Translations under genes and position numbers: made by a program | Shown here: positions 5,919-6,296 of the stretch, piece by piece | How positions within the stretch are numbered: the stretch's first letter is position 1 | Layout: every line of letters begins with the position of its first letter | Notes under the pieces: model-generated | What the model saw: the letters and a program-made list of their open reading frames with translations, nothing else | What the model was told of the DNA's origin: nothing | Database searches by the model: none | Assembly (NCBI GenBank): GCA_023391175.1 | Contig: JAEWBL010000665.1 | Location: 1-6,296, forward strand | Direction of reading: 5' to 3' | DNA: 6,296 nt | DNA from: Pseudomonadota bacterium | GTDB lineage: Bacteria > Pseudomonadota > Alphaproteobacteria > Rhizobiales > Xanthobacteraceae

Positions 5919-5974
5919 GGGGCGGAGCAATCTGCTGAATGGGGAGATCGGTGGTCCTTGCCTCGGTCAGGGCG

Positions 5975-6296
5975 TCACGAGGCAGGGGCGCGGGCTGTTT
6001 GGAGAAACGCATCGAACATCATGACCGACCACAGGATCCGGCTGTGATCGGCCACGCCGCGCTTGTGGTCGGCGATCATTTGCTCCAGCCCGCGCCGGTT
6101 GATGAGGTGGGTGCCGCTGAGGGCCGGGCTGGTGGCGAGCCCGTCCAGCCGGGTTGCCAACGCCCCGCGCATCCAGCGGGCGATCGGGATGGAAAAGCCC
6201 TTCTTGGCGCGATAGAGCACCGGGTGCGGCAGGTAGGGCTCCAAGGATTTCTTCAAGATGAGCTTGCCGTCCAGCCCGCGAACCTTCAACGCCGAC
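5975..6296 (-). CDS. Asparagine synthase-type amidotransferase, XrtA/PEP-CTERM-associated (partial, C-terminal end)
   Basis: The last 106 or so residues of a glutamine-dependent asparagine-synthetase-like amidotransferase. The frame stays open to the window edge, so the start and the N-terminal glutaminase domain lie outside; the TTG at 6289 is an internal leucine codon and not a start. The visible part carries the conserved C-terminal signature of the synthetase domain: KLILKKSLEPYLPHPVLYRAKKGFSIPIARWMRG, where LP-x3-LYR-x-KKGF-x-IP is the family hallmark, then HKRGVADHSRILWSVMMFDAFLQ near the end. This pattern fits the amidotransferases of exosortase A polysaccharide loci (TIGR03108-type), and the O-ligase neighbour supports that. 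The likely role is transfer of an amide nitrogen to a sugar or other precursor, but the true substrate is unknown. A plain AsnB cannot be excluded from the C-terminus alone. Confidence 0.88.
   Translation of the reverse strand, partial: SALKVRGLDGKLILKKSLEPYLPHPVLYRAKKGFSIPIARWMRGALATRLDGLATSPALSGTHLINRRGLEQMIADHKRGVADHSRILWSVMMFDAFLQTARAPAS

Larger units (their letters stand above)
5525..5974. other. Long intergenic region, no convincing gene
   Basis: About 450 bp between the amidotransferase stop and the large enzyme gene. Frames are open on both strands (5659-6024 plus, 5689-6012 minus), but their translations show no domain and overlap the amidotransferase end. It contains two inverted repeats (5821-5848 and 5889-5918), a cluster of short palindromes (AGCGCT 5591-5596, AGCATGCT 5601-5608, GTGATCAC 5623-5630) and a run of seven A on the minus strand just before the next start. 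A promoter for the downstream operon is likely here, but I found no good sigma-70 or sigma-54 match. Confidence 0.5.

Noticed and set aside
5689..6012. Minus-strand open frame overlapping the amidotransferase end
   Set aside because: It has low-complexity content and no clear start signal, and overlaps the real C-terminus; a short hydrophobic stretch (LALLILPLW) is not enough support.
1..6296. CRISPR array, tRNA, rRNA or insertion sequence
   Set aside because: No regularly spaced repeats, tRNA-like cloverleaf, rRNA sequence, transposase or terminal inverted repeats were seen.

Overview
The window is high-GC bacterial DNA in which every convincing gene is on the minus strand, so transcription runs from position 6296 towards position 1. 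The gene types point to an exopolysaccharide or surface-glycan locus of the exosortase A (XrtA/PEP-CTERM) kind, as found in Gram-negative bacteria. Base composition and protein style suggest an alphaproteobacterium, perhaps a sphingomonad. That placement is an inference; no rRNA or other taxonomic marker is present.

Layout in transcription order: (1) 6296-5975, the C-terminal end of an asparagine-synthase-type amidotransferase, cut by the window edge; (2) 5974-5525, about 450 bp with no convincing gene, holding two hairpin-forming inverted repeats near the amidotransferase end and a cluster of short perfect palindromes nearer the next gene; (3) 5524-2825, an 899-residue exported or membrane-anchored protein that looks like a rhamnogalacturonan-lyase/YetA-type carbohydrate-active enzyme (RIFT barrel, beta-sandwich, alpha/alpha toroid); (4) 2850-2614, a 78-codon ORF overlapping the previous stop by 26 bp, with a strong ribosome binding site, one membrane segment and a proline-rich tail; (5) 2571-1252, an O-antigen-ligase-like polytopic membrane protein of the exosortase-A-associated family; (6) 1251-984, a 268 bp gap with a G-quadruplex motif on the plus strand and a palindrome just before the next start; (7) 983-1, the N-terminal 327 residues of a MOP-superfamily polysaccharide flippase, cut by the other window edge.

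Together the genes make sense as late steps of building a surface glycan. The amidotransferase probably modifies a precursor, the flippase moves lipid-linked units across the inner membrane, the ligase/polymerase-like protein joins them on the periplasmic side, and the large exported enzyme may trim or edit the product. The most unusual parts are the carbohydrate-cleaving-type enzyme inside a biosynthetic locus and the small overlapping membrane ORF between it and the ligase.
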